64,000 bases of DNA from Pleurocapsa sp. FMAR1 (GTDB lineage Bacteria > Cyanobacteriota > Cyanobacteriia > Cyanobacteriales > Xenococcaceae), in the NCBI RefSeq assembly GCF_963665995.1, contig NZ_OY762512.1, positions 1,550,001 to 1,614,000 on the forward strand. The letters are read 5' to 3'. A program made the translations under genes and the position numbers. The first letter of the stretch is position 1. Each line of letters opens with the position of its first letter. A model generated the notes under the pieces. It did not search any database. It had not been told where the DNA came from and saw only the letters and a program-made list of their open reading frames with translations. This document shows positions 47,478 through 55,536 of this stretch, piece by piece.

Positions 47478-48119
47478 ATGAATAAATATGATGCCAATCG
47501 TATATTAAGACTGCTACCTTTTTTTGCAGGAGGATTAGGTGGCTTTCTACTCTTGGTCAATCGTTTATTAACAGCACAAATAACCGATTCTCAAGCACGT
47601 TCGGATGCTTTAGGGGTGATCGAGGCAGCAGTTTTAATTTTAGTCGGTTTACTGTGGCAGCAAATTCAAGCAAGAACTCCTGACACCGTGGATTTAGTTG
47701 GCGAAACAGGTTTAGAATTTGCTCCAGAATTATCAGATGCAGCTAAAACCGAATTGGCTTGGGCTTCTCACCTATTATTAACTAATACGGTAACGCGATC
47801 GCTTGTTGTCTATTATGACCAGAAAACTTTGCTTAGACGCGGTGTTTTAGGAGCAAAACCAGAGGTAACCCCAGGCGCGATTCTAGAGCGGGTATTGGCT
47901 AAAGAAAAGCCCGTATATCTGGTAAATCTCAGTTTGTATCCAGGTAAAGTAGAGTTTGATTATTTGCCAGCCAATACCCAAGGAGTAATCTGTCAGCCTA
48001 TTGGCAACAAGGGAGTTCTGATTTTGGGTGCAAACGCACCCCGTAGCTACACAAAAAAGGACGAGCAGTGGATCGAAGGCATTGCTGATAAATTAGCGGT
48101 TACTTTGGAATCCATCTAG
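47478..48119 (+). CDS. CCB-type cofactor assembly protein of cytochrome b6f (complex C) subunit B family
   Basis: 213 residues from ATG 47478; the frame opens at 47424, but that stretch is poor. Two N-terminal membrane helices ('ILRLLPFFAGGLGGFLLLVN' and 'AVLILVGLLWQQI') are followed by a GAF-like soluble domain. This is the layout of the CCB2/CCB4 (DUF2930) family, which helps bind heme ci to cytochrome b6. Directly behind rpaB, an order I also associate with other cyanobacteria. Confidence 0.8.
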   Translation: MNKYDANRILRLLPFFAGGLGGFLLLVNRLLTAQITDSQARSDALGVIEAAVLILVGLLWQQIQARTPDTVDLVGETGLEFAPELSDAAKTELAWASHLLLTNTVTRSLVVYYDQKTLLRRGVLGAKPEVTPGAILERVLAKEKPVYLVNLSLYPGKVEFDYLPANTQGVICQPIGNKGVLILGANAPRSYTKKDEQWIEGIADKLAVTLESI

Positions 48120-48147
48120 AATTTTTGCCAACCAACGCCCATGACGA

Positions 48148-48180
48148 AGCGACTTTTTTGAGATGCCAAGTCGCTGTTTT
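48148..48180 (+). terminator. Terminator of the rpaB-CCB transcript
   Basis: AGCGACTT (48148-48155) pairs with AAGTCGCT (48168-48175), loop 12 nt, followed by GTTTT, 29 bp past the stop. Confidence 0.65.
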
Positions 48181-48202
48181 CCCCAAGTTAAGCCTAATAG
48201 CC

Positions 48203-48673
48203 TTATAAAACTTTGTGAGTATGAGAATGTTGTTTGACATTATCTTCAGTACTTACCACATTAGAATTATTCAAGACTCTTTTTCTTTCTAAAGAATAAT
48301 TGAAATCCTGTTTTATTGTTCCTAAAGCGATATGCTTTTTGGCTTCGGGACGACTTTTGTAGGTACGGGTTGCTGCTGCAACTCTTTCAGCAAAGCGATC
48401 GCATAAATTTATTTTTGCCTCAGTCTGTAGCTCTTGAGGTATTTGCACCGTATCTTCTTGAAAAATCTCCCCCAGAGTTTTGGCACAGGCTAACTGATAA
48501 GAAGTAGGAATACCTTTAATCAGTGCTTCTAAAGCAGCCGAGGGAATAGGTTCTAAAACCGTAAGCTGTTCTATTTCACCCTCTTCTCGTACAAAACAGG
48601 TTGCTAAACCCAAAACACAATAGTCTTCAGGAGATAAATCAGATGCCTGAGCAAATAAAGTAGTAGTTGTCAT
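48203..48673 (-). CDS. Conserved-looking hypothetical protein
   Basis: 156 residues from ATG 48673 ('MTTTTLFAQASDLSPEDYCV'); the TTG at 48688 is less likely. 'YCVLGLATCFVREEGEIEQL' and 'LEPIPSAALEALIKGIPTSY' suggest a compact alpha/beta domain with two Cys. The tail is polar with His-x-His-x-His ('HSHTHKVL') that could bind metal. I do not recognise the family. Confidence 0.6.
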   Translation of the reverse strand: MTTTTLFAQASDLSPEDYCVLGLATCFVREEGEIEQLTVLEPIPSAALEALIKGIPTSYQLACAKTLGEIFQEDTVQIPQELQTEAKINLCDRFAERVAAATRTYKSRPEAKKHIALGTIKQDFNYSLERKRVLNNSNVVSTEDNVKQHSHTHKVL

Positions 48674-49058
48674 ATTATTAAATGTCAATTATAAAAGTAC
48701 TCAATAGCAATTCTAAACTAGTAGACCTGGGCTTAAGTAAACAAATTATTTAAATAGCCTCAAAGCCTTAAAACTTTTGACTAAGCCACAGCGTTACTAA
48801 AGTTGGTAGTCGATATTTAGAGAATGTAATCTAAAATGGGAATATTTCCGCAAGTACAACCGCAAATTGTCACGAAAACACATACTTTGTTGTCAAATTG
48901 ATATTAATCTCAACATTTATCTAAGTAAATTTTGGGAGGACATTTGGATGTTTTTTGGTCATCATTAGCTGAGTATAAAGAATTTAGAATTTTAATCTTA
49001 CCAATTTACGGTTTGCATGAGACAGTTCGATTGGTGACACATTGAACTGATATTAGTC
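48674..49058. other. Divergent intergenic region
   Basis: About 385 bp, AT-rich, no gene seen. It separates two divergent genes and should contain both promoters. Confidence 0.4.
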
Positions 49059-49847
49059 ATGAAACGGGATAGTAAAGTGGCATACAAGCAAGGTTTAATT
49101 GATGCTATGAAAACCGATTTCGATCAGTACAATTTATTTCAATCATCCAAACGAGAATTATCTGACTCTTTTGAGATAGAATCGGCATTAATCTTATCTT
49201 CTGCTTCATCAATATTAAAAGACTCGAATATCGAAGAACAGTTAAGAATTAGCGTCAAAGAAAAAGCATTTCAAGGAGACTATACAGCAGCGATTACCCT
49301 TTTGGATCGATTAATTGCTTTGTGTCCCGATAATGCCACAGATTATAATAATCGTGGTTTAATGCACTTTCGTAACAATCAGATTATTGAGGCTCTTTGT
49401 GATTTATCCCAAGCATTAGAAATTAATCCTTATCTTGACAGTGCTTATAATAATAGGGCAAACTGCTATGCTGCTCAAGGGGCATTAACAGAAGCGATCG
49501 CTGACTATGATATTGCTTTAGATCTAAACCCTGGTAATTTTCGCGCTTGGATTAATCAAGGCATTGCTTTTAGAGAATTAGAAATGTATGATTTGGCGAT
49601 CGAGAATTTTGGTATTGCTCAGATTATTGGCGACACTTTGCAAGAGAGAATTTATCTCGAACGAGGTAGAACTTATCATCTGCGAGGAGACTGGAATTGT
49701 GCTGTTGGTGACTATCAGAATGCCTTGAGAGTTTTAGAGCAGAAACCAGAACTAGCTAGACACAGAAGAAAAGTATTAGGTTGGCTAGATGAACTGCTGT
49801 CGCCTTTATTTATTAATTACCGATCTCGATCTTTTTTTAACCAATAG
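49059..49847 (+). CDS. TPR-repeat protein
   Basis: 262 residues. The first 70 residues are polar. At least four TPR units follow: 'ATDYNNRGLMHFRNNQIIEA', 'DSAYNNRANCYAAQGALTEA', 'FRAWINQGIAFRELEMYDLA' and 'ERIYLERGRTYHLRGDWNCA'. No signal peptide, so a cytoplasmic scaffold. The 3' end overlaps the converging gene by 31 bp. Confidence 0.85.
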   Translation: MKRDSKVAYKQGLIDAMKTDFDQYNLFQSSKRELSDSFEIESALILSSASSILKDSNIEEQLRISVKEKAFQGDYTAAITLLDRLIALCPDNATDYNNRGLMHFRNNQIIEALCDLSQALEINPYLDSAYNNRANCYAAQGALTEAIADYDIALDLNPGNFRAWINQGIAFRELEMYDLAIENFGIAQIIGDTLQERIYLERGRTYHLRGDWNCAVGDYQNALRVLEQKPELARHRRKVLGWLDELLSPLFINYRSRSFFNQ

Positions 49848-50170
49848 ATACGGCTTTGATGGGGAGAAGTCAACGAGCTATACTGTTCCATCAAGCTTTG
49901 GGTTCTTTGAGGATCGAAGTTGCGGTTTAGTTCCTCTTTTAATTTAGTAACTCTAGCATCTGTTTCTTGCACCTGAATTTTCAACTCTTTAAGCTTTGCC
50001 CTTTGAGAAAGGTGATATGGCAAAAGCTTAAACACAGAAGAGATTGCGCCAAGAGCAATTATCCAGCTTAAAATTAACTTGAGGCTAATTTCCATAGCCA
50101 TTCCTCTGTGAGACTTGGGACGTTTATGAGGATGACGACGGACTTTCTTTGGTAGTCGCTGCTTAGATTT
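49817..50170 (-). CDS. Small membrane protein with coiled coil, FtsB-like layout
   Basis: 117 residues from ATG 50170 ('MKSKQRLPKKVRRHPHKRPK'). A strongly basic cytoplasmic tail, one membrane helix ('LILSWIIALGAISSVFKLLP') and then a coiled coil ('AKLKELKIQVQETDARVTKL'). The layout resembles FtsB/DivIC-like septum proteins, but relatives I recall in cyanobacteria are annotated only as hypothetical. Function not assigned. The terminus overlaps the converging TPR gene. Confidence 0.7.
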   Translation of the reverse strand, partial: KSKQRLPKKVRRHPHKRPKSHRGMAMEISLKLILSWIIALGAISSVFKLLPYHLSQRAKLKELKIQVQETDARVTKLKEELNRNFDPQRTQSLMEQYSSLTSPHQSRIYWLKKDRDR

Positions 50171-50285
50171 CATATTTAATCGTAGCCAAGAATTAGGACT
50201 CCAGATTAACAATATTAAGTCATTATTGCCAATCTGAAATTCCTAATTTATGTCATTAAACTAAGAATAGTTTTGTAAGACAAAC

Positions 50286-50381
50286 TTATTTATATAGCTC
50301 TAGAGATAAGCGTACTGCCATCACTCCAGGAATCAAAGCCACAAGCAAAGCTATAAAAATTTGGGTATCTGAAAGAGACAT
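50286..50381 (-). CDS. psaM: Photosystem I reaction center subunit XII
   Basis: 31 residues: 'MSLSDTQIFIALLVALIPGV' then 'MAVRLSLELYK'. A single membrane helix, the usual length and ends of PsaM. It stabilises the PSI trimer and monomer interface next to PsaB and PsaI. ATG with TAAGGAG about nine bases upstream. It stands alone. Confidence 0.94.
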   Translation of the reverse strand: MSLSDTQIFIALLVALIPGVMAVRLSLELYK

Positions 50382-50608
50382 GGTATTCTAACTCCTTACT
50401 AATTCGATCAAAAGATATTCCATCCTTAATTTGCGTCATAATTGACCCCAAGAGAAACATCTTGTAACAAGATGCAACATAATTAAGAAGGAAACTTAAG
50501 AAAAAACTGGATGAAACTAGGAGAAAATTACACAATTGACAGATTCTTAAATCGACGATTGATAATTTAACCTAAATAAATATAGACGAGCGACCCCCTA
50601 AAGGGTTC

Positions 50609-50697
50609 GACAGTTCCTTCAACAGCGCGATTATTCAAGCGGAACTAAATTCCGCGAATCTCGCGCTCAAGTCGGTAAAACCGCCCAACGGACTGTC
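50609..50697. repeat. Hairpin unit B1 (89 nt)
   Basis: Ends GACAGTTCCTTCAAC and AACGGACTGTC are the conserved arms. The interior holds further palindromes (GCGCGA/TCGCGC, GCGGAA/TTCCGC). It occupies slot 1 of the framework, where copy D has a different hairpin. Confidence 0.75.
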
Positions 50698-50767
50698 TCA
50701 CCGCGTCGCCGACAGAGGTCAGACCCCGCGCCGACGCAAGGCGCAAGGGAATGCTGACCTAGCAAAC

Positions 50768-50808
50768 GCCAGTTCCTTCAACGGGTTACAGACCCGCAAC
50801 GGACTGGC
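50768..50808. repeat. Hairpin unit B2 (41 nt), filled site
   Basis: Arms GCCAGTTCCTTCAACGGG and CCCGCAACGGACTGGC. Copy D of the framework reads CCTAGCAAGGGAACGCGC without this unit, so D is its empty site. Confidence 0.78.
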
Positions 50809-50871
50809 TTGGGAACGCGCGAGGAATGTGCTAAGACTTTCATCCTTGTTTAATTCAAAAATATATAGTAA

Positions 50872-51570
50872 ATGTTGTCAAACATAGTTAACTACTTTAC
50901 CAATGCTGGGGCTGAAACCTATCTAATACTGCTGGTTTTGATTTTGTTAGAGGCTGTTTTGTCTGCTGATAATGCGATCGCCCTAGCTGCGATCGCCAAA
51001 AGCATCAAAGATCCTCAAAGACAGCGTCAGGCTCTCGATATTGGGTTAATCGGCGCATATATACTGAGAATTGCCCTGATTTTGGCTGCTACTTGGGTAA
51101 TTAAATACTGGCAGTTTGAGCTATTAGGGGCGATGTATCTCCTGTGGCTAGTTATTAATTACTTTTTCTTTAGTGATGAAGATAATGCGGACGAAAATCG
51201 CAGCTTAAGTTTGAAATCTCTTTGGCAAGTAATTCCGACTATTGCCATTACTGATCTGGCTTTCTCTCTAGATAGCGTCACTTCGGCGATCGCCATCACC
51301 GAAGATACTTGGCTGATTATTGCTGGTGGAACGATCGGCATCATTGTTTTACGCTTCTTGACAAGTTTGTTTATCAAATGGCTACAGGAATATACTTACT
51401 TAGAAGACGCAGGATTTATTACAGTTGGCTTTGTTGGCTTGCGTCTGCTCTTAAAAGTTTGGCTACCAGATTACTTCATTCCAGAATGGTTAACTGTAGC
51501 AGTAGTAGCTATATTCTTTACCTGGGGTTTCTCTAAGCGAGAAGCAGTGGAATCTGAGAGCCAAGAGTAA
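50872..51570 (+). CDS. TerC family integral membrane protein
   Basis: 232 residues, seven hydrophobic segments. 'ILLEAVLSADNAIALAAIAK' and 'IAITDLAFSLDSVTSAIAIT' carry the paired Asp motifs of TerC/YkoY/YjbE proteins, which export Mn2+ in other bacteria and help metalation of exported proteins. The thylakoid relative in plants assists photosystem assembly. ATG start, 43 bp after a composite repeat block. Confidence 0.9.
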   Translation: MLSNIVNYFTNAGAETYLILLVLILLEAVLSADNAIALAAIAKSIKDPQRQRQALDIGLIGAYILRIALILAATWVIKYWQFELLGAMYLLWLVINYFFFSDEDNADENRSLSLKSLWQVIPTIAITDLAFSLDSVTSAIAITEDTWLIIAGGTIGIIVLRFLTSLFIKWLQEYTYLEDAGFITVGFVGLRLLLKVWLPDYFIPEWLTVAVVAIFFTWGFSKREAVESESQE

Positions 51571-51689
51571 TAAAGCTTATAGCCCTATCTTTTGGCAATA
51601 AAAGGTAGGTAAGGGTGCAAATACACTAGATTTTTAGGACGTTGGATATAATGGGTAGCTGAGGGTTGATTACTCGCCCTTAACTTACT

Positions 51690-51697
51690 ATTTAAGG
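51690..51697. repeat. 8-bp target-site duplication, left
   Basis: ATTTAAGG adjoins the left inverted repeat of the IS and recurs exactly at 53193-53200. Confidence 0.85.
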
Positions 51698-53192
51698 CAT
51701 TGGTAACAAGTTAAGGAAATCAGAAAAAAGTCAAGTAAAAAACCAAATCGTGTCAAACTCATAGAGAATAAGCAATTGAACGATTTTATTTCTCTATGGG
51801 TAAGAGTAAAAGACTGAATCGAGATCACGCCAAAAAAACGCAACGACCAATGGTAGAAGATCGAGTCATTGCTGAACACTTAACCGCTTTATTAACTCCA
51901 ATCATTACATCTCAGTCGCGGTTTTTTCGAGAATTGGGACTTAGAGATAGGATTTTGACACTGCCTTTAATGGTAGCTGCGGTGTTAACTTTGTTGTGGA
52001 GAGACGTTCCATCCGTTACTGAATTAGCGCGGTTACTCGAAACGTGAGATGATTTTTATGGTGCGGGAAAACAAAGGTTAGTCAACAAGCCTTATCTCAA
52101 AGATTTTTAACCTTTCCTGCTATTTTATTGGAGAGCATTTTCACCGAACTTTTGCCCAGCCTGAAAGCCAGATGGTCGGGTCGTCACAATCGACCATTAC
52201 CCGAAAGTGTTCAATTTACCTTGTCTAAATTTGACAAGATTTGGATAGCTGACGGTTCAACTAAGAAGGCATTATTTCGCAAGCTCAAGAGTTTGTCAGA
52301 GGTAAAGTCGGGAAAATTAGCTGGAAAGATGGGTGTGGTCATTGATTTGGTCACACGATTGCCCGTAGAAATCTGGTTTCAGGAAAATCCCAGTGCTTCC
52401 GATACTCGTTTTGAAGATAATTTATTAGAGTTAGTTTCAGCCAAGACCTTGTTGTTACTAGATCGAGGATTTTATCATTTTCAGTTTTGGCAAAAATTAA
52501 TCGATAAAGGAATTCACTTTATTACCCGCATTAAGATTAATGCTGCCATTGAGTATCAACAAGTTTTTACTGATAGTTATACTTTACGCGATCGCTCTTG
52601 TCAAGATCGGCTCGGGGACAAAAAAGACTCCATTTGTTACCAATGGCGGTTGATTGAAGTCAGAGTCGGTAAAGAAGGCGCGTTCCTATTTAACTTCAGT
52701 GCTTGAGCCAGAAATATTACCTCCCTATGTTGTCATTGATTTATATCAAAAACGCTGGCGGGCGCGAAGATGCTTTTAATACAGTCAAACGACTTTTAGG
52801 ATTAAGTTACCTTTGGACGGGTTCAATTAATGGCATTAAGCTACAGATTTGGGCAACTTGGCTATTTTACGCCGTTTTAGTCGATTTAGGTGATGCTGTG
52901 GCTGATGAAATCGCACTTCCTTTTGACTGCATCTCCTTAGAAATGATTTATCGTGGCCTTTATTATTTTCATGGTGCTTCAAAGCGTGGAGAAGCTCAAG
53001 ATCCAGTTAAGTATTTTTCTAATCCCGATATTCAGAAATGTTTAGGCATTGTGAAAAGACAGCGAAAACCTAAGCAAAAGCTCATCATTGCTCCTTTTCC
53101 AGATAAACAGCGTGGTTCTGACCAGTTTTTCTATCAATTTCCTTCTAAACCTTCTTTGACAGTTAGCTTACAAGCTTAACTTGTGACCAATG
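51698..53192 (+). mobile_element. Degraded IS4-type insertion sequence with 8-bp target duplication
   Basis: 1,495 bp. Terminal inverted repeats CATTGGTAACAAGTTAAG (51698-51715) and CTTAACTTGTGACCAATG (53175-53192) differ at one position. ATTTAAGG lies directly outside both ends. The transposase inside is disrupted. The insertion hit the ribosome-binding region of the small basic gene at 53213, and the duplication restored it. Confidence 0.9.
51796..53179 (+). pseudogene. Frameshifted DDE transposase of the IS4 type
   Basis: Four pieces in shifting frames. 51796-52047 encodes the N-terminus. The frame then moves, and 'WCGKTKVSQQALSQRFLTFP' resumes near 52057 with a TGA just before it. 52128-52690 has catalytic Asp regions 'KIWIADGSTKKAL' and 'TLLLLDRGFYHF'. 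Around 52690 the frame shifts to give 'LTSVLEPEILPPYVVIDLYQ' then 'KRWR', and shifts again to 'EDAFNTVKRLLGLSYLWTGS', where the Glu lies. The complete triad can be read only across at least three shifts, so it is inactive. Confidence 0.9.
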
Positions 53193-53200
53193 ATTTAAGG
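53193..53200. repeat. 8-bp target-site duplication, right
   Basis: ATTTAAGG, identical to the left copy. With the two bases that follow it contains AAGGAG, the ribosome-binding site for the gene at 53213. Confidence 0.85.
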
Positions 53201-53212
53201 AGATTTCCTAAT

Positions 53213-53344
53213 ATGACTAAACAGAAAAAGACTGGAGCAAAAGCTGAACCAACTTCAAAAGCGGCAGGCAGCAAAAACCCCAGTAATGCAGCAAAAACTG
53301 CTGGTTCTACACCATTAAAAACCACCCCTAAGAAGAAAAAGTAA
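53213..53344 (+). CDS. Small lysine/alanine-rich basic protein
   Basis: 43 residues, 'MTKQKKTGAKAEPTSKAAGS' to 'TPLKTTPKKKK'. Low complexity, very basic, no membrane helix, probably disordered and nucleic-acid-binding like a histone H1 tail. ATG is 12 bases from AAGGAG. A terminator follows 31 bp later, which supports a real short transcript. The IS lies immediately upstream and must have separated it from its original promoter. Confidence 0.6.
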   Translation: MTKQKKTGAKAEPTSKAAGSKNPSNAAKTAGSTPLKTTPKKKK

Positions 53345-53374
53345 AACAAACTTAGGTTGGTCTTAATTTTCTTT

Positions 53375-53410
53375 GGCTTGTTAGCGGCAACTAGCAAGCC
53401 ATTCATTTTT
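53375..53410 (+). terminator. Rho-independent terminator
   Basis: GGCTTGTTAG (53375-53384) pairs with CTAGCAAGCC (53391-53400) with one G-T pair, loop 6 nt, followed by ATTCATTTTTG. It ends the small basic gene's transcript. Confidence 0.75.
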
Positions 53411-53669
53411 GTTATTCTACGATAATTTGTTTAAAAAGCAAATTAAGGAGACACAAAAAAGGGTTGCATTAAAAGTAACTACAAATATACTGTTAATTGA
53501 TGACCTAACCCCAAATACTACCAAGAAAAAACCTAATAAGTACGTACGAGTGTAATGAGTACTTATGTTTTTACTATAGTTAATTTTGAGTAAATATTTA
53601 AGCAAGATTGCGATCGCAGCGTTCACAGGCGTTAAGTAAATACCTTAAGTCGTGAACCACTGCGAACAA

Positions 53670-53751
53670 TGCGGATGAAAGGACTTGAACCTTCACGTCC
53701 GAAAACACTAGAACCTAAATCTAGCGCGTCTACCAATTCCGCCACATCCGC
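53670..53751 (-). tRNA. tRNA-Leu, anticodon UAG
   Basis: 82 nt including the discriminator A, no encoded CCA. Acceptor stem GCGGATG pairs with CATCCGC; the D region is GGCGGAATTGGTAGACGC; the anticodon stem is CTAGA/TCTAG with loop TTTAGGT, so the anticodon is TAG, reading CUA and CUG. A long variable arm follows, as in class II tRNAs, and the T arm is GTTCAAGTC. All leucine identity features fit. Confidence 0.95.
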
Positions 53752-53803
53752 TTTTATATGCGACGCTAACTATCATAACAGATGCACAGAATAAATAAAA
53801 CTT

Positions 53804-55384
53804 TTAAAGCAAATTACATGAATTTCGTTGGCGATCTTGACTTGGTTCTTGCCAGGAATAGCCAAAATGACTAATAGAATTAACTTCTGGAGTTGCCTTG
53901 CGTAATGCTTCCATCTGAGCTTCTAAGGGGGGATGGTTGCGATAAACTTTACCCCAAGCACCAGCTAAAGAAGGAACAACTGTTGTTGTCTTGGGGGCTA
54001 TCTTTAAAACACTTTCTACCTGTTTAGCAATACAGTCTGTCTTTTCTTCACATAGAGCGTAAGCCATAGGATGCCACTCTAAGTCTGGAGGAAATTTATC
54101 CCAAGCTTGGAGACGAGAATCAAAGCTATTTTTGCCTATTAAACGATTACCCTCAGGAAAAAAGACTGCTCCTGCGGGAATGCCTCGATCTTGAACAGGT
54201 TTAACAGCAAAAGACAGAAAATCAAGCACACCTTGTGCTGCATGAGCTACAGATAAGAACCAAAGTTGTTGGCTTAGGCTAAGATAGCGTGACTGAAGAG
54301 TTGCTTTAGAGTCAGGCACATTACGACTACCCTGCCAGCTTGGATCTTTTTCTTGGGGGTATTGCTGATCGATATTTTTAAGATCTTGAGCGGTAAAATT
54401 ACCAGTTTCTACATATTTTTTAATTACGGCTAAACCTTTTTTGTTGGTGGCTCTATTGTATAGAGCATTAAGGGAGGATTTACCATAAATCCATAAATCT
54501 CGAACGTTATCAACATAGGCCTGTCCGCCTATACCTTGAGGGTAACGAACGTAATCAAATAAAACACCGTCTGGCTGGCGTTTGAGGACTGCCTGCAACA
54601 AATTATAGTAATCTGCTTGTGCTTGAGGGGAATAAGGATCGACAAATGCCTGAGCGCGATCGTTAACAAAAGTAAGACTATTTGAACCCTGTCCATTGCG
54701 AGCCAATGCTTCCTGGCGATCGCCAAGCTGGGCATAGGTATAGCCATAGTTCATGGTAAATAACCAAGCGTAGACCTTTATACCTCGTTGATGTGCTTTA
54801 TCAATAGTTTGCTTTAGTAAATCAGCATTTTCTGCTCCAGGCGATCGCACTACTGGTATCCAAGGAGTAGGATTATCTCCAGGCGGTAAAAGAACTTGAC
54901 TATCGTAGAAAACTTCTAAATGTATTTTGTTGTAGCCGAGATTGACAATACGGTCTAGTACAGAATCTATTGAACCAGCAGTTACGTCACAGGGATAAAG
55001 ACGCAACCAAATTGCCTGTTCTGCTGGCCAAGTTTGACTACGGCATAGCTGTAGCATTTGAGCGTGCTTTTGCACAATTCCTTGATACTCTTTGATAGCG
55101 GTTGAACTTCCTTCTAAAGAGGCTTTTAGCAGCTTTTCTTTTGCCTCAACTTTGTCGGGGGTAAAATGACAATAAGGGCCAGAAGCAGCTTGAGCAGGTT
55201 TCACGCCTAACGGCTGGAAGCTAGCTAAAATAGTTACAAAGCTAACAATTAAACTTGAAGTGATTTTGGGAATTGTTTTACCTAGAGCAATTGGCTCAAT
55301 AGAGGCAGGCTTATTAATTAATTTCTGATTTAGTGGAGGTTGAAAACTGCTCCACAATCGAAAATGTTTGGTAATTTTACCCAT
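53804..55384 (-). CDS. Secreted glycoside-hydrolase-family-10-like (GHL10) protein
   Basis: 526 residues. A basic N-terminus precedes a hydrophobic signal segment 'ITSSLIVSFVTILASFQPLG' with 'AQAA' cleavage-like sequence. A barrel-type domain follows: 'AIWLRLYPCDVTAGSIDSVL', 'HLEVFYDSQVLLP', 'HQRGIKVYAWLFTMNYGY' and 'PDGVLFDYVRYPQG'. This matches the GHL10/DUF187 family, probably active on exported polysaccharide or peptidoglycan. The acidic candidates lie in the VFYD and LFDYVRYP segments. Activity not proved in cyanobacteria. Confidence 0.85.
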   Translation of the reverse strand: MGKITKHFRLWSSFQPPLNQKLINKPASIEPIALGKTIPKITSSLIVSFVTILASFQPLGVKPAQAASGPYCHFTPDKVEAKEKLLKASLEGSSTAIKEYQGIVQKHAQMLQLCRSQTWPAEQAIWLRLYPCDVTAGSIDSVLDRIVNLGYNKIHLEVFYDSQVLLPPGDNPTPWIPVVRSPGAENADLLKQTIDKAHQRGIKVYAWLFTMNYGYTYAQLGDRQEALARNGQGSNSLTFVNDRAQAFVDPYSPQAQADYYNLLQAVLKRQPDGVLFDYVRYPQGIGGQAYVDNVRDLWIYGKSSLNALYNRATNKKGLAVIKKYVETGNFTAQDLKNIDQQYPQEKDPSWQGSRNVPDSKATLQSRYLSLSQQLWFLSVAHAAQGVLDFLSFAVKPVQDRGIPAGAVFFPEGNRLIGKNSFDSRLQAWDKFPPDLEWHPMAYALCEEKTDCIAKQVESVLKIAPKTTTVVPSLAGAWGKVYRNHPPLEAQMEALRKATPEVNSISHFGYSWQEPSQDRQRNSCNLL

Positions 55385-55536
55385 ATTTGATAATACTCCG
55401 TATTTCTACGACAGAATTAAATAAAAAGCTGAATAATAGAGCCTTTTCTGGCTTCAGCTTGGTTTTTATTTCAATTTTCTGCCTTTATTTAATAAATATA
55501 TATATGACCCAATATTTTAACAGGATTGTTTAAAAG

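Larger units (their letters stand above)
50588..50829. repeat. Composite intergenic repeat, copy B, with two hairpins
   Basis: GC-rich 240-bp block between psaM and terC. The framework runs GAGCGACCCCCTAAAGGG, hairpin 1 (50609-50697), CACCGCGTCGCCGACAGAGG, CAAGGGAATGCT, CCTAGCAA, hairpin 2 (50768-50808), GGGAACGCGC. It is the reverse-complement relative of 20986-21180, and part of it recurs at 63860-64000. Confidence 0.8.

Noticed and set aside
50290-50535. 81-codon frame on the minus strand over psaM
   Set aside because: Out of frame with psaM, which has a strong family match and its own ribosome-binding site.
53417-53626. 69-codon hydrophobic frame on the minus strand
   Set aside because: Considered as a small photosystem or cytochrome subunit, but no known small subunit matches and no ribosome-binding site was seen.
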